In this document: positions 44,269 to 55,460 of the stretch, one piece after another
Position numbering within the stretch: position 1 is the stretch's first letter
Layout: each line of letters opens with the position of its first letter
Source of the DNA: Semisulcospira habei
Taxonomy: Eukaryota; Mollusca; Gastropoda; Semisulcospiridae
NCBI GenBank assembly: GCA_036245525.1
Contig: BTPG01000002.1
Location: forward strand, 162,810,876-162,874,875
Reading direction: 5' to 3'
DNA: 64,000 nucleotides
Program-made: the position numbers and the translations under genes
Notes under the pieces: model-generated
Seen by the model: only the letters and a program-made list of their open reading frames with translations
What the model was told of the DNA's origin: nothing
Database searches by the model: none

Positions 44269-44974
44269 GACTTCTCTGCAGTGTCGGGCCATTGGCCATC
44301 GGATCTCTCAGACAAGCATCTCAACTGGCTGGAGTTGAAAGCGGTCTGGTTGGCACTCAGCAGCTGGGAGTCCCAGCGCTGGGACCAGGAGGCGTTAGTC
44401 CTGTCGGACAACTCGACAGTGGTGTCTTACATACAGACACAGGGACGTCCTCGTTCGCCCATGCTTTGCATGCTGTGGTGCAGAGACCGAGGAATCTCGC
44501 CCAGGGCGCGGCACATCCCAGGCCACCTGAACGCCCCTGCAGACTCTGTCACGACGGGGCCAGCTTCTCTACACCGAATGGTCCCCCAGTCCGGAGATTT
44601 TCCGCATGATCTGCACTCGCTGGGAGACCCCCATGGTCGACCTGTTTGCGACAAGGTGGAACAGGCAGCTAGCGGTCTTCGTATCGCCCATTCCGGACCC
44701 CCTCGCATGGGGGGTAGACACCCTGTTCGTCCCGTGGGAAGGCCTCATGGCTTATGCCTACCCACCCACAGCACTGGTGTCCAAGGTCTTGCAGAAGCTG
44801 CGGAGCTGCAGTGTGGTTCTCTTTCTGGTGGCCCCGTTCAGTTGGAACAAGAGTTGGACGACCGATCTGTTGGGCCTCGCCACGGAGCCTCCTGTGAAGA
44901 TGCCGGCTCCTCGCACGATGTTGAAGCAGCCCAGGCAGAACCTTTTCCATCCGTGCCCAGAGAGATTTTCCCTA

Positions 44975-45950
44975 CACACTTAGCGGTTGTGCGGAAGGCC
45001 CTCGCGGCAAGAAGCTTCTTGCATGCAGCAGTGGAGGCTATCGCTTCAGCTCGCAAACCCTCCACCCACGGGGTGTATGAAGGAAAGTGGCGAGTCCTGC
45101 TGTCCTGGTGTGGGGCGCGGCGCCTCTCCCCCATGGCGCTGACAATGCCCCCACTGGCTGAGTTCTTCCTGTGGCTGTTTGGGGAGAGCACTTGGCACCT
45201 ATCACCATCCGGGGCTACCTCTCTATGATCGCTGACACGTACCAACACTTGGGGTGGCTGGTCCAGGAGCATGCACAGATTTTGCGGATCTGATGACCCT
45301 TTCGAGCTCCAACGGCCGTCCTGCGCATTGGTACCACGCTGGGACCTCCCTTGGGTGCTCACATGGCGTAACTCAGAGCCTCTGCCCCTGGCTCGGCTGG
45401 CAGACGTGACCCAGAAGACTGCTTCCTCCTTGCCCTAATTACCCCGGCTAGAGTCGGCGAGCTACATGCTCTCTCAGTGGACCTGGCCTGTCTGCAGTTC
45501 AGGGCCGATAGCTCGGTGCAGCTCCTGACCAACCTGGCCTTTTTGGCTAAGAACAGGCTCCCCGTGGCCGGGGTGCAGGTAATCAGCCTCAGGCCTGGTC
45601 CTGCCCTTGAGCCTGGGCGGAAAGGACATATCAGCACAGACGATTCGTCCTGGCTATGTTGGGTGATACGGTCCGCCTACAAGGACCTCTCCCCGGAGGG
45701 GGCAAAGAGGCTGCGGACATGAGCGCATGAATTCAGAGCGGTCTTGACGAGCGTCGCCTTCGACCGCAACTGCGCTGTGCGGGACATCGTGGTGACGGTG
45801 GAATGGAGAGCAGAGTCCACCTGTGCCCACTTCTACCTGAGAGACCTCTCCGGCCAACAAGAGAACCTGGCCCTGGTGGGAGACGTCTCTGCGGCTCAAC
45901 ACTCTCCCCCCCCCCCCCCCCCCCCCCCTGCCTCAGGCGCCTTGGGCAAA
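44975..45950 (+). pseudogene. DIRS tyrosine recombinase, copy D
   Basis: The N-terminal SAM-like part reads AARSFLHAAVEAIASARKPS, STHGVYEGKWRVLLSWCGAR and, after a frame change, LAPITIRGYLSMIADTYQHL (about 45195). The catalytic part has the Arg box ITPARVGELHALSVD (about 45440), FLAKNRLPVAG, then HEFR (about 45727; His and Arg of the box), a change of frame, and HFYLRDLSGQ (about 45830; tyrosine). Several stops and shifts break it. It would cut and rejoin a circular DNA copy into the genome. Confidence 0.8.
45908..45928. repeat. Poly-C tract
   Basis: C-run just after the recombinase catalytic tyrosine, the fourth long C-run in DIRS DNA here (others near 739, 39550 and 43190). Confidence 0.9.
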
Positions 45951-46101
45951 ATCATCGGGAGTTTGACCCTGGGTACCTTGCGCTAAGCGCATGCAATTAA
46001 GGGGTTGTATGGCGGCACCCTCCACCTTTTCGCTATTCTTCCTAATAGTAATGCCATCGGTAAATATTTTTCGAAAGAACACAATTTAGAGAAAAATACA
46101 T

Positions 46102-46641
46102 TTTTTTTCCACCTCAAATAGGTTCTTTTCCCACAAAACCCCTCCCCACCTAAGCACCATGAGCATTCTACCATAGGACTAATATAGCCGGTATACATAT
46201 GAACATCATCACCATCATAAAGCTATAGAGTTCAAAACAGCACACAAATAAAAATGCCTTTGATGCCATCGAAATTGACGGCCACATGTCCCAAATTCTG
46301 GAGGTGTTAACATACTCCTATGTACCTGCTGCAGGAGACCGACTGACCATGACAATTCAAGGGTAGTGCCAGATTGACTTGGCACCTGAAGGCATGAAGC
46401 CAATCTGGCGCTATCCTTGAATTATCATTGTCAGTCCATCTCCTGCTGTAGGGTGTTGGGGTTAATTTACAGCACTTGGCATTATACAAAAACTTTGTGC
46501 GTTTTGTGATTATCACAACCTGGTTCCCCACCATCACCCTGTCTGCCCACTTACACCCCTCCCACAAACACACACACATAGTTCAGTATCGTCCCAGCCA
46601 GCAGTTCTTGCTTATCACTTCACTCGACTTCATCTTTGCAG
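46102..46641. other. GALNS: GALNS intron with fold-back element
   Basis: AT-rich intron sequence between DIRS copy D and the next exon, ending in the acceptor CATCTTTGCAG. The fold-back copy 4 lies at 46355-46426; nothing else is seen. Confidence 0.75.
46355..46426. repeat. Fold-back element, copy 4
   Basis: Near-perfect palindrome AATTCAAGGGTAGTGCCAGA through GGCACCTGAAGGCATGAAGCC to the mirror CTATCCTTGAATT. Confidence 0.88.
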
Positions 46642-46744
46642 GTCAATATTCTATTACCGTGGAAATGAACTGATGGCAGTTCGATGGCAGCAGTACAAGG
46701 CTCATTTCTGGACCTGGACAAACGGCTTGGAAGAATTTAACAAG
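46642..46744 (+). CDS. GALNS: GALNS exon
   Basis: 103 bp between acceptor TTTGCAG and donor GTGGGT. It reads [20 protein letters not shown], then [14 protein letters not shown], the GALNS C-terminal domain segment in which the [12 protein letters not shown] stretch is highly conserved. It completes the Arg codon begun in the previous exon and ends in phase 0. DIRS copy B starts only six bases after this exon. Confidence 0.95.
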
Positions 46745-49403
46745 GTGGGTTTGTTTCTTCAAAAACATTACCGATGACATGACTGAATGGAAGTGTCTAC
46801 TACTTACTCATTCTAGCCTAAGAGCCAGTTGTGTTAAGACACAACCCGGGAGGCACTCGGGGAACCCCGAGGGGACCAAGAGTTGTCTCCCTATACCCAC
46901 CACCCGGAAGCTGGGTACCCATAATCCCTCAGTCTAGTCTACTTAGGCGCACGATTCGGTCGTCTTGCGCTCGGCTCTAGCCTACGGACTTTGGTTTTCG
47001 ACCGTTCTCGGGTTCGGACTTGCTGTTGGAATGAAGAGCGGGAGATAGGATCGTTTCGTCGGCCCTGCCTGTGCTGCTGCGTGGTTTTCTCGTCCCCACT
47101 GCTTGGCGCCTGCGCTTCGGCCTCTGGTGAGCTGTCCGGTGATCTTCGCCGGTCGTGCCAGGCGGGTTTTTGGACGTCTCCCCCCGTTCCCCTTCGGCGG
47201 AGAGGTAAGGTAGCGGGATTGACCCTCGGCTGGTTCCCGGGCTGGGCACTGGTTGTGCAGGTACGAAGTTTTTCGTCTTCTTCTCACTGTAATTGCGCCC
47301 CCACTCACCTTCGGTGATTCGTAGAGAAGTTTCCTACGCTTTTGTACCTTGGGTGTGGAGAATTCTTGATTAGCTGAGTGGCACAGCCTGAGTCACGCCT
47401 TGTCATCGCGTGGTTTGTTCGGGACCAGCGCCTGTTCTGTTTTCGCTCACGGGTGATGGATTTAAGCGCACACTCGCATACGCAGGCATACGCGGTAGAC
47501 AAGTGCTCACGTACCTTAGAGAGTGGATATACGTTCCGGCGGGCAGCTGGGGGGTTTACGCTCCTTGGCTGGGCGGGCCCCTCATGGCATGTCCACATAA
47601 AGTGGTGATTTTCTGCCCCAGGTGTTTTTCTTGTCTTGATTGTCATTGCGTATTGAGTTGTACAGCATGCGGCCGGTGTTGTTTTTTTTTTTTTTTTTTT
47701 CCACACACGGTCACCCTTAGTAATAATGTTGGGGGCCTGACTCCTTTTGTCACAGGGGTTGGTACATATGTTGTTGCTCACCTTAGCACTTGACGGCGGT
47801 GAATCTACCTCGTTACTGCACTGCTAGATTGCAGACGTGCAGTTTGGTACCTCGCTTCCGTCATGACGTATTCGTCTTTTGTGTACATATGTTGTTCCCT
47901 CGCCTTAGCGCTTGGCGGCAGTGGGCCTGCTTGCTTACTGCACGGCTAGTTGTCGGCATGCAGTTTGCAGACCTGTTTACCCAAGAATACACTTTTTGGA
48001 GAAACTGACAACTCACTGGCTTGGGAATAATTACACATGTGAGGTCCAAAGTACACAATTAGTCAGTTGAAAGTACACTGACTACACCCAGGGGGTAAAC
48101 AGGTCTGAGTTTGGTACCTCGCTTCTGTCATGACATGTTTGACTTTTGCTACATATGTTGGTTGCTCACCTTAGTGCTTGCGGGCAGTGAGTCTACCTTC
48201 TTGCTGCACTGCTGGCGTGCAGGCTTGACAGTCTGTTATCCCGCTTGGTGCTTGTGTGTTTTGTTGTTACGAAGGCTACCTTTCGTGGCTTAGTCCCACA
48301 GGACTCGCCCGCAGGCCTTCGGGTGTTATCTGTTGCAGGGATGCGCTACCCATTCACACAGATGACAGTGGCTAGTTCAGCCCCCAGGGGTCTTTCGCCT
48401 CTGCACCGGATGCCCCGCCGACCATGCTTGCTTTGCAAGCGATCGGCACCGGTTTAGGCGCCTTCCAGACACTGCGGGTTTCCGCACGACAACGGACTGC
48501 CCTGGGAGAGAAGCCACACCGGATGTCGCGACTAGTGCGCGAACATGGATCGTGGAGGCCGCTGCCAGGGGGAGCGCACGGGAACAGCCTCTGGCAAGGC
48601 CCGCTCGGAAAGACAATTACGCACACGTCCGACGTCTTAGGACGTTGCAGTACACTACCACCTTGAGAGGACAAGCAGCTTCTCGGCTGTAAGCCCCAGC
48701 CCGGCTGCTACTGGTAGGTGTGTTCTTCATGTCCAGGCAGCGCCCATTGGGACTAGGCCTGTCTTCCGACACGGGAGGTGCCTCCTACCACATTGGGATG
48801 ATTGTGTCACCTGGCCTCAGCAGCGCGGATGGCAGCATTGAAGCGTCTGCAGGCGGGAGCGACCTATGCTGTTGGTGCTTGAAGGATCCCGTTCCGCCCC
48901 GATGAAGAGGGGCATGCCGATGTCCTTCACGCAAGGCAGATGTTCCGGTGGCCGTCGGACAACCACTGGGTCGGGTCTCCTATGCGCAGGATGTGGATAC
49001 GCTTTCCAACGTATCCTTGGCACCGGTCGCTTGAGACCAGGACGTCCCTGTGGGAATCCCCACACCGGATTCAGTGGACTAGTGCACGAAGTGGGCCTGG
49101 ATCGATGAGGCCGCTTCCAGGAGGGAGCGCGCCCGGACTAAGACTTCCAAGAAGCCATGTCCACTATCTGCCCCACTTGTCTCCAAGAAGCCCGCGGGAT
49201 CCCGCTGGGGGTCCCCCTTACCGGCAAGAAAGCCCGCCTCCCTCGGAGCCCGGCTCAGAGACATTCACGTGCACGTCCAGGGACTCTAGTAAGAATGCTC
49301 GTCTCCAAGGAAGCGGAGACTACTATCAACACAGTTCCGGGCCACCTCTCGTCCCGCTCGCTCTGCGCGGCGCCAGAGTAGGGACCACTATCGGACTGCT
49401 GAG

Positions 49404-49665
49404 GACATGCAAGCTATGCGGAGGCTTCCAGTGGCCGTCGGATAACCATACAGTCTGTCTCCTGTGCGCTGGGTGTGCTTCCGACCACTCTTGTAACGTC
49501 TGTGCTACCTGGCCGGAGCTGCGATGGTCTAATCTCTGGAACTTTAGAGGAGGGAGACTCCTACCCTCTCGGGTACTTGAAGATTGCCGAGACGCCTTCC
49601 GCTGTGCCCCCGGCACCGGACGTGCGAGACCAGCTGGATCCGACACAGAAAACGCCACTGAGTAA
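49404..49665 (+). pseudogene. DIRS Gag-like zinc-finger region, copy B
   Basis: The frame reads CKLCGGFQWPSDNHTVCLLC, then AGCASDHSCNVCATWPELRW, with the same Cys/His/Trp spacing as the copies at 63737 and 38134 and no stop in the finger itself. A weaker duplicate (FRWPSDNHWVGSP) lies about 460 bp upstream. The sequence after the finger becomes Ser/Arg-rich. Confidence 0.7.
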
Positions 49666-52480
49666 TCGAGGGATTAGTGCAGTGTGGGAGTTCGACCGTC
49701 AAGACCGCCTCCGTTAGAGAGCGCGCCCGGATACAGCTGGTGGAAAGAACCCGCCTCTCCCAAGAGCCTGGTTTGGTGGGACGCTCGTGGCGTCCCTCCT
49801 CCACCGTCGTTCCCCACTCGTCTCTGAAGAAGCCGCCGGGATCCCGCTGGGGGTCCCCTGGCCGGCAAGAAACCCGCCTCTCCCAAGAGCCTGGTTCACA
49901 GAGACATTCACGCACTCGTCCGGAACCTCCTGGTTGTGAAGAGCGTAGACACAGGGATTCTACTCGACGTTATCGCTCTCCCTCGCAAGATCATAAGAGG
50001 ACCTTCACGCTCGGGTGCTTGGAGTTGCCCAAGACGCCTTCCGCTGTGCCCCCGGCACCGGACGCGCGAAACCAACTTGATCCGACACAGAAGACGCCAC
50101 TTGAGTATTCAACGGATTAGTGCACAGAAACCCGCCTCTCCCAAGAGCCTGGTTCATTCCCCACTCATCTCTGGCCGCAGGGATCCCCTTGCCGGCAAGC
50201 AACCCGCCTCTCCCAAGAGCCTGGTTCACAGAGACTTACACGCACTCGTCCGGATCCTCCTGTTCGCGAGGATCGTAGGCGCTGGGATTCTACTCACCGT
50301 TATCGCTCTGCTTCGCAAGATCGTAGGAGGACCTTCTCCACTCATCGTTCGACGGATCAGGACTCCCTCGACTGGTTTCGCCTTCTTCGCGTTCCTCATC
50401 TCGTTCGGACTCCCGTTCGTCCCGTTCCTCTTCCCATCGACCGGCCACTTCCCCTTCCCTCGTCCTCTCCGTTCCGTTCCTCCTCGTCGCAGCCGTTCTC
50501 CTCGTCGGAACCCGCCTTCGGCAAACGGGAGAACCTCGCCGCGTCGCTCCGTCTTCGCTCTCCCCTTCGGAGGGAGTCTTCAACCTGCGGTTCGCCGTCA
50601 GCGGGATTCCCTCCCTCGGACCCCTCCTCGGTCGCCGGTTCCAGACAGCGGGACTTTGACACCCTGAGTTTGACGGCTGACGACCCCTCAGACTGGTTGC
50701 TCGGACGTCTCAGCCGTTTCTCCTCTTCCTCTTCTTCGGCTTCCAGTGCTGCGGTTCCATCAGACCTGTTCTTCTGCGCGGATGGACACTCGGCCGGCGC
50801 TGGACAGGACATCCAAGCTCATCGCCGCCGCCCTGCTATGGAAGTTGCCCGGCATCGCCCCTTGACTCACCGGGGGTTCTCATCCATCGTGGACACTGGG
50901 GAACCAAGGCGCAGCCCCTTCTCCCTGACGTCTAACCATCTCGACAACTCTCGTTGGGCACCCGGGGGGTGCCGTACTTCGGACAGGTGGTACCGCTTGG
51001 CTGTGCTCGGGGTGGAGGCCTAGCCACTACACGGAGTCGAATCTACTCACCTTAGTCGTCTCTAAGCCCGGCTGCTCAAGCTACGCTTCCTACTTCCGTG
51101 ATTCTTCTCGAGGTCCAACCCTCCGACCTTCGGACTTCGCGGACAAGAGCGTGCTTAGCTTGGATCTGACGCGGACTACTAGGCCTGCTTCTTCTGCTCG
51201 TGGGGGGAAGGATAGGTCACAGGAGCTTCTCCTCTTCGGCTACGCGACAGCGGAGGTGTACTTCCAGGATCAGGGCAGCTGGCGATCCTCCGACCAGTGC
51301 ATACCCCCTACCCTGGTGCTTGGGGAAAGAACTTCATCTCCCTCCGTGCGTGACGCTACCTGGACCGACGGTAGATCTGGGCCAGTCTTCCCCGGTGGGA
51401 CCAGTGGCTACACACGGAATACACCAGGACACCTTCGGAGGATCGGCGCATGAGACCAGGATGATCCTACGTTTTCAGTAGATTGGGGCACAGGATGGGG
51501 CCTTGACCGAGGCCGCTACCCGGACGGAGTGAGCCCGGACACAGCTTTTGAGAAGCAGAGAACTCGCCTCACAGAGCCCAGTTCAGAGAGTCGCGCTTGG
51601 CGACGTCCCACGTACAATCTCGGTACCCACTCGTCTCCAAGTAAGCCGCCGGGATCCTGCTGGGGGTCCACTTGCCGGCAGGAACCCGCCTCTCCTCAGA
51701 GCCCGGGTTGGAGAGACTTACACGCGCTCGTCCGGAGCCTCCTGTCGACTCCCCTCGGGAGGAGTCATCGAATGCTACGTCTTGCCCTTGCAGCCATACG
51801 GCGCCTGAGGGATGTTGCCGTGGTGGATTGGTTAACGAGCTTCAGGAGCTACGCCTCACCCTGTCTGCCTACAGTTCGAGGGAACAATTACGTACAGCTC
51901 CTCTCGGACCATACCTTACCTGGACCGCCGCGCCTTGGTCCACAGGTTCACCTTGCGCCCGCTTACGGGGCGCTATTCCACCAGGAGACCACGTAGCAAA
52001 TCCCTGTACAAGCCTCACGGGTGCCTACGACATAGCCGTTCGCTTCGGACGCGCTCGCCTCTTTGCCGGTTCCGGCAGCACTGACGCTACATGCCGGACG
52101 TTCTTCCTGGTTAAGCTCAGTCATACGTTCTGAATTACAGGACCCCTCCCTCAGGGAGGTTAGAGGCTACAGGTACGTTATCAAGGCACTTGCAGGGCCA
52201 CGAACGTCACATTCGGCAGGGACTGTACTGTCTTGCACTTCGTGGCTACTGGAGGCTGGCGGGCAGGATGACTTCGCCCGCCTCGATTGCAGAGCTCTGC
52301 CAGGCCAGAGAGACTCCTCGCTCTGGTGGAGGCCTTTTTGCGGGGGGCACAACTCCCTCATGGCGCCTCAGCGCCGTAGGTATTCACCTACCTAGGGTCG
52401 TCGGGAGTTTGCGTTAGGGAGGACGGCCCTTGGGCCCTAAGGTGTGCTGGAGCGCGGCACCCACCTCCTGTTCGCAATTC

Positions 52481-52578
52481 TTCCATTCAGTCATGCCATC
52501 GGTAATGTTTTTGAAGAAACAAATTCATTTTTCTTTAAAAGGTATTTTTTCGAAAAATACTTACCAATGACATGACTC
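52481..52578. repeat. DIRS internal complementary region of copy B
   Basis: CATTCAGTCATGCCATCGGT...TTTTTGAAGAAAC joined to AAATTCATTTTTCTTTAAAA...TTCGAAAAATACTTACC. The junction ACAA/ATTCAT equals the left end TTGT... joined to the right end ATGAAT, which fixes both ends of copy B. Confidence 0.92.
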
Positions 52579-52832
52579 AAACGACCCTCCCACCTGCCCC
52601 GCTTGCCGCTCGTGCGCCAAGTATCCTGACTGAGGGATTATGGGTACCCAGCTTCCGGGTGGTGGGTATAGGGAGACAACTCTTGGTCCCCTCGGGGTTC
52701 CCCGAGTGCCTCCCGGGTTGTGTCTTAACACAACTGGCTCTTAGGCTAGAATGAGTAAGTAGTAGACACTTCCATTCAGTCATGTCATCGGTAAGTATTT
52801 TTCGAAAAAATACCTTTTAAAGAAAAATGAAT

Positions 52833-53630
52833 ATCTCTTTTCAACCCTCTTGTGATGCAGCCTCCAATAATGTAAAAAGTTCCAGAGGCGGCCTACTTGA
52901 GGGGCTTAACCTCAATCTTCAATGCAAAGAAAAAATGAACACCTTCCAGCTGAAAGAGGGGTAAATCTGCATGAGCCCCTGCAATTGCAGGGTATCATTA
53001 AAGATCTATGCCTCTCACTGAGACCACTTTGTATCCATGTTCCATTGACAGCTGGAAATCTTGACAATGATTTCAAACACACAAGTAGCGCCCACTGGCA
53101 GGTGAGTATAGGCAGGGAAGGGGTTAAATTCAGCAGCAGGCTTATGTTCTTACCCACATAGAGTTCTCAGAATGGCTGATTCCAACTGAGCTGTATAAAT
53201 GACTTCTGTCACTCAGGTGGTGGGAGGTACTGACAAATTGCATTCACATTTGTTGTTACACCATTCCTCTGCATGAAGAATAATTCGTCATGGGCCTAGA
53301 CAGCCTACAGGGGTTCATGAAGATCTGTGTGTCCTGCAGATGGATGTCACTCACTGCAGAAGTCTCTGTTCTGTTTTCATTGAGACTGCTGATTGTGCTG
53401 GCAAATTTGCTAATAAACATTTTTTCGGGGGGAAGGGGGGGTTAGGAGGAGGCGGGGGGAGGAGGGGGGGGGAGGGGGGGTTAGGAGGAGGTGGGGGGGG
53501 GGGGGGGTAAATAAGGAGCAAAACAGAATATCAACTCTAAGAGTGTGCACACATACTATTAACTATTATTTAAGTGCATACATGTATGAACACATCTTAT
53601 TGTTATTTGTTTTTGTGTGTTTTTTCCTAG
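52833..53630. other. GALNS: GALNS intron with G-rich low-complexity tract
   Basis: Contains short imperfect palindromes at 52895-52920 (CTTGAGGGGCTTAACCTCAA) and near 52968-52995 (TGAGCCCCTGCAATTGCAGG). At 53425-53506 there is a G-rich tract with GGGGGG and TTAGGAGGAGG units able to form quadruplexes. It ends in a pyrimidine-rich acceptor TTTTTTCCTAG. Confidence 0.75.
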
Positions 53631-53752
53631 GGTATTGACTTCTGTCCAGGTGAAGAGATTGCAGATGTGACCACACATGAACAAATGAATCACACGCTGG
53701 CGCCTCTATTATTCCATCTTGGCCGTGATCCGGGAGAGAAATACATCATCAA
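53631..53752 (+). CDS. GALNS: GALNS exon (last one visible)
   Basis: 122 bp between acceptor TTTCCTAG and donor GTAAGT. It reads [20 protein letters not shown], then [16 protein letters not shown]. The (G)IDFCPG...VTTH...FHLGRDPGE order is diagnostic of GALNS. It ends within a Lys codon (phase 2). The final exon, carrying the C-terminal Cys-rich end, is not in the window; the following intron is filled by DIRS copies F and E and the Gypsy element. Confidence 0.95.
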
Positions 53753-53954
53753 GTAAGTCACGTCTTCTTAACTTTGATTTGTTAAATTGCCATTTGTAAC
53801 TTGTGCTGCATGCACACGTTTAGTACCGAGTACAGCATTATTTGCATCAGCCATGAAGTTTCATAGTCCATGGGAAAGGTGTGATTAGCTTGGTGCCAAG
53901 AGGGGAAAATTCTCATGAGAGCGACTGCAGCCGTAGTACCTCATGAAAATGTGT

Positions 53955-54802
53955 TTGTTTCCTCAAAACACATTACCAATGGTATTACTAATAGGAAAAG
54001 GTTCTTAGCTAGACTAATTTTAGCCAAAATTGTGGTGTACGAGTATGGCCGTGATGGCAGGTGAGGGGCACCATAGCCTAGGCGGTAACCAGAGTAGCCT
54101 CCCTTCCATCCCAACCGTGCATGCGCCCAGCGGAAGCTCACCAGTCAGTTTCTTTGCTAGACAATGGAAGGTTGTGTACGACAGTGTCTCTAGCTTCGGA
54201 CTGTGTATTCTTCAGTTGTGGGAACCATAGTGATCGTTGGAGGTGTTACACTACGCTGTGCCTTGTGTTAGGCTTGGACGCTTCAATGTGGGATTTTCCT
54301 CGTCGGTTTTTGTGACTTAGACCTGATGAGACAGCGTAACCTTGTGAACCCTGCTCACTCGCTCGAGGCCGGTCTGGCCATAGCGTGTTACGCACTTCGT
54401 GTGTCCTGAACTTTCTACTTCTGGAGATGGAAGAGTAAGAGAAAGAAGAGACTCTCCTGCTTCACTCGGAGTGCCGGTGTTCGGCTCGGTGCTGTTCCCA
54501 GCTCCAGGGACCGGTCGTGCTGTCAGGCCTGCGTGGTCTCCGCTCACGGACCGGGGACGGGGTCGAGTCTGCCTTCGCCACCATAGATGTTGGGCTTCGA
54601 TGCGGTGAGCTGGTTGGTCGGCGGCCTGTGTGGGTTCCCCTGCTTCTCCATTATCAAGGTAAAGCCTCGGTTATTGCCTACGACCGGTGCTCAAAGGAGG
54701 GGGTAGAGCACCAGGCCTCGGCTTATGCAGTGCACGTAACTTCGTTTGTACGATTTGTTGTGCGGCTTCATATTGCGGGCTCGCGGGGGCACGCTCGCTC
54801 GT
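53955..54802 (+). mobile_element. DIRS copy F, left end only
   Basis: Left terminal repeat TTGTTTCCTCAAAACACATT, then GGTATTACTAATAGG and AGAGTAGCCTCCC, complementary to the right end of copy C (33280-33494). The 5' leader continues to 54802, where the end of copy E begins. The remainder of F lies outside the window. Confidence 0.75.
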
Positions 54803-55460
54803 TTATTTCTTCAAAAACATTACCGATGACTGTCTGGAAGTGTCTACTTCTTATTAATTCTAACCTAAGAACCTGTTGTGTAACCACACAACCCGGGAGG
54901 CACTCGGAGAACCCCCAGAGGGGCTGAGAGTTGTCTCCCGCTCTTACCCATCCGGTTCCGAGTCACGTGGTGTCCCAATCAGTCATGCTTCTTAGGCGAA
55001 CATGTTCGGACGTGTTTGCCCTAGCCTCTGCACCCTGTGCTTCGCCCGGTTCCCGGCCTTCCAGTCTGGCTTCTGCGCTGGTCTTCTCCTTCGCTCTTGG
55101 CTAGTTTCTACCTCTTCACTGGGCATCGGCTTTCTTCCAGAGGCCCTCTCACCTGCAGTGCGAGTGGTTGCTGGCGTTTTCTGCTACCGGTCGTCTGGCC
55201 GCCATGGACGTTTCCTCCCCCACCCCCGCTCCGGCAGAGAGGTAAGGTAGTTGTTCCTCGACCGGTTCCTGGGCGGGGCACCGGTTCGAGCGGTGGAATT
55301 CATCCTTACCTCTTCGTTTGGCTACTTGAGTGGGGGGTCCTTTGTTTTTCCTGACATGTGGGCTGACAGGGCAAGGAAATTGAAAGTTATGGCGGGCCTA
55401 CTCTTAGCTTGGCGGCGCACTCCGCGCCTTTGCCCGCTCCCGCCGCTTATGGCTTATAGC

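Larger units (their letters stand above)
42848..44950 (+). pseudogene. DIRS reverse transcriptase and RNase H, copy D
   Basis: Reads LHSDMWQSLLPEDPWVFSTV, then RFVVPKPDSRWRPVIDLLAL (fingers), a poly-C expansion at 43190-43235, then MGFAVSLDLADAYLHV (first catalytic Asp), FCALPFGLSLSPWVF and NCLDDLLL (LDD catalytic pair). A TGA at 43507-43509 follows in the same frame, then FFINSGKSDLSPSRRFIHLG. RNase H: LNWLELKAVWLALSSWE near 44320 and VLSDNSTVVSYIQTQG near 44400, HIPGHLNAPADS near 44515; a frame change then leads to MVDLFATRWNRQL and LAWGVDTLFVPWEGLMAYAY up to about 44980. So one stop, one low-complexity expansion and at least one frameshift. It contains an in-frame 243-bp duplication at 43783-44268. 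Confidence 0.85.
35932..46101 (+). mobile_element. DIRS copy D, host to nested insertions
   Basis: Lies in a GALNS intron. The left inverted end TTGTTTCTTCAAAATGCTCT starts at 35932 and continues through CTATTAGGAAGGTACCC. The right end, ATTCTTCCTAATAGTAATGC...AAAAATACAT, ends at 46101. Its own DNA is 35932-36053 plus 42063-46101, about 4.2 kb; the rest is an AATC retroposon split by copy A. It carries the best preserved DIRS genes of the window (Gag-like, reverse transcriptase, RNase H, tyrosine recombinase). It lacks the ICR-to-ITR spacer seen in the other copies, probably by recombination between the two similar blocks. Confidence 0.88.
46751..52832 (+). mobile_element. DIRS copy B, directly after a splice donor
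   Basis: Left end TTGTTTCTTCAAAAACATTA at 46751, right end AAAGAAAAATGAAT at 52832; 6.1 kb. The inverted terminal repeats are about 190 bp and nearly identical (GGAAGTGTCTACTACTTACT, CATTCTAGCCTAAGAGCCAG, GGGTACCCATAATCCCTCAG). An internal complementary region lies at 52481-52578. It contains repeated Gag-like zinc-finger units (about 48930-49010 and 49404-49530), an Arg/Ser-rich Gag part to about 50700, and RNase H remains near 51230-51300. I could not find an intact reverse transcriptase or recombinase, so it probably moved with help from another copy. Confidence 0.88.

Noticed and set aside
50290..50812. Minus-strand Glu/Arg-rich frames around 50290-50812
   Set aside because: They are the antisense of the Arg/Ser-rich Gag-like region of DIRS copy B.
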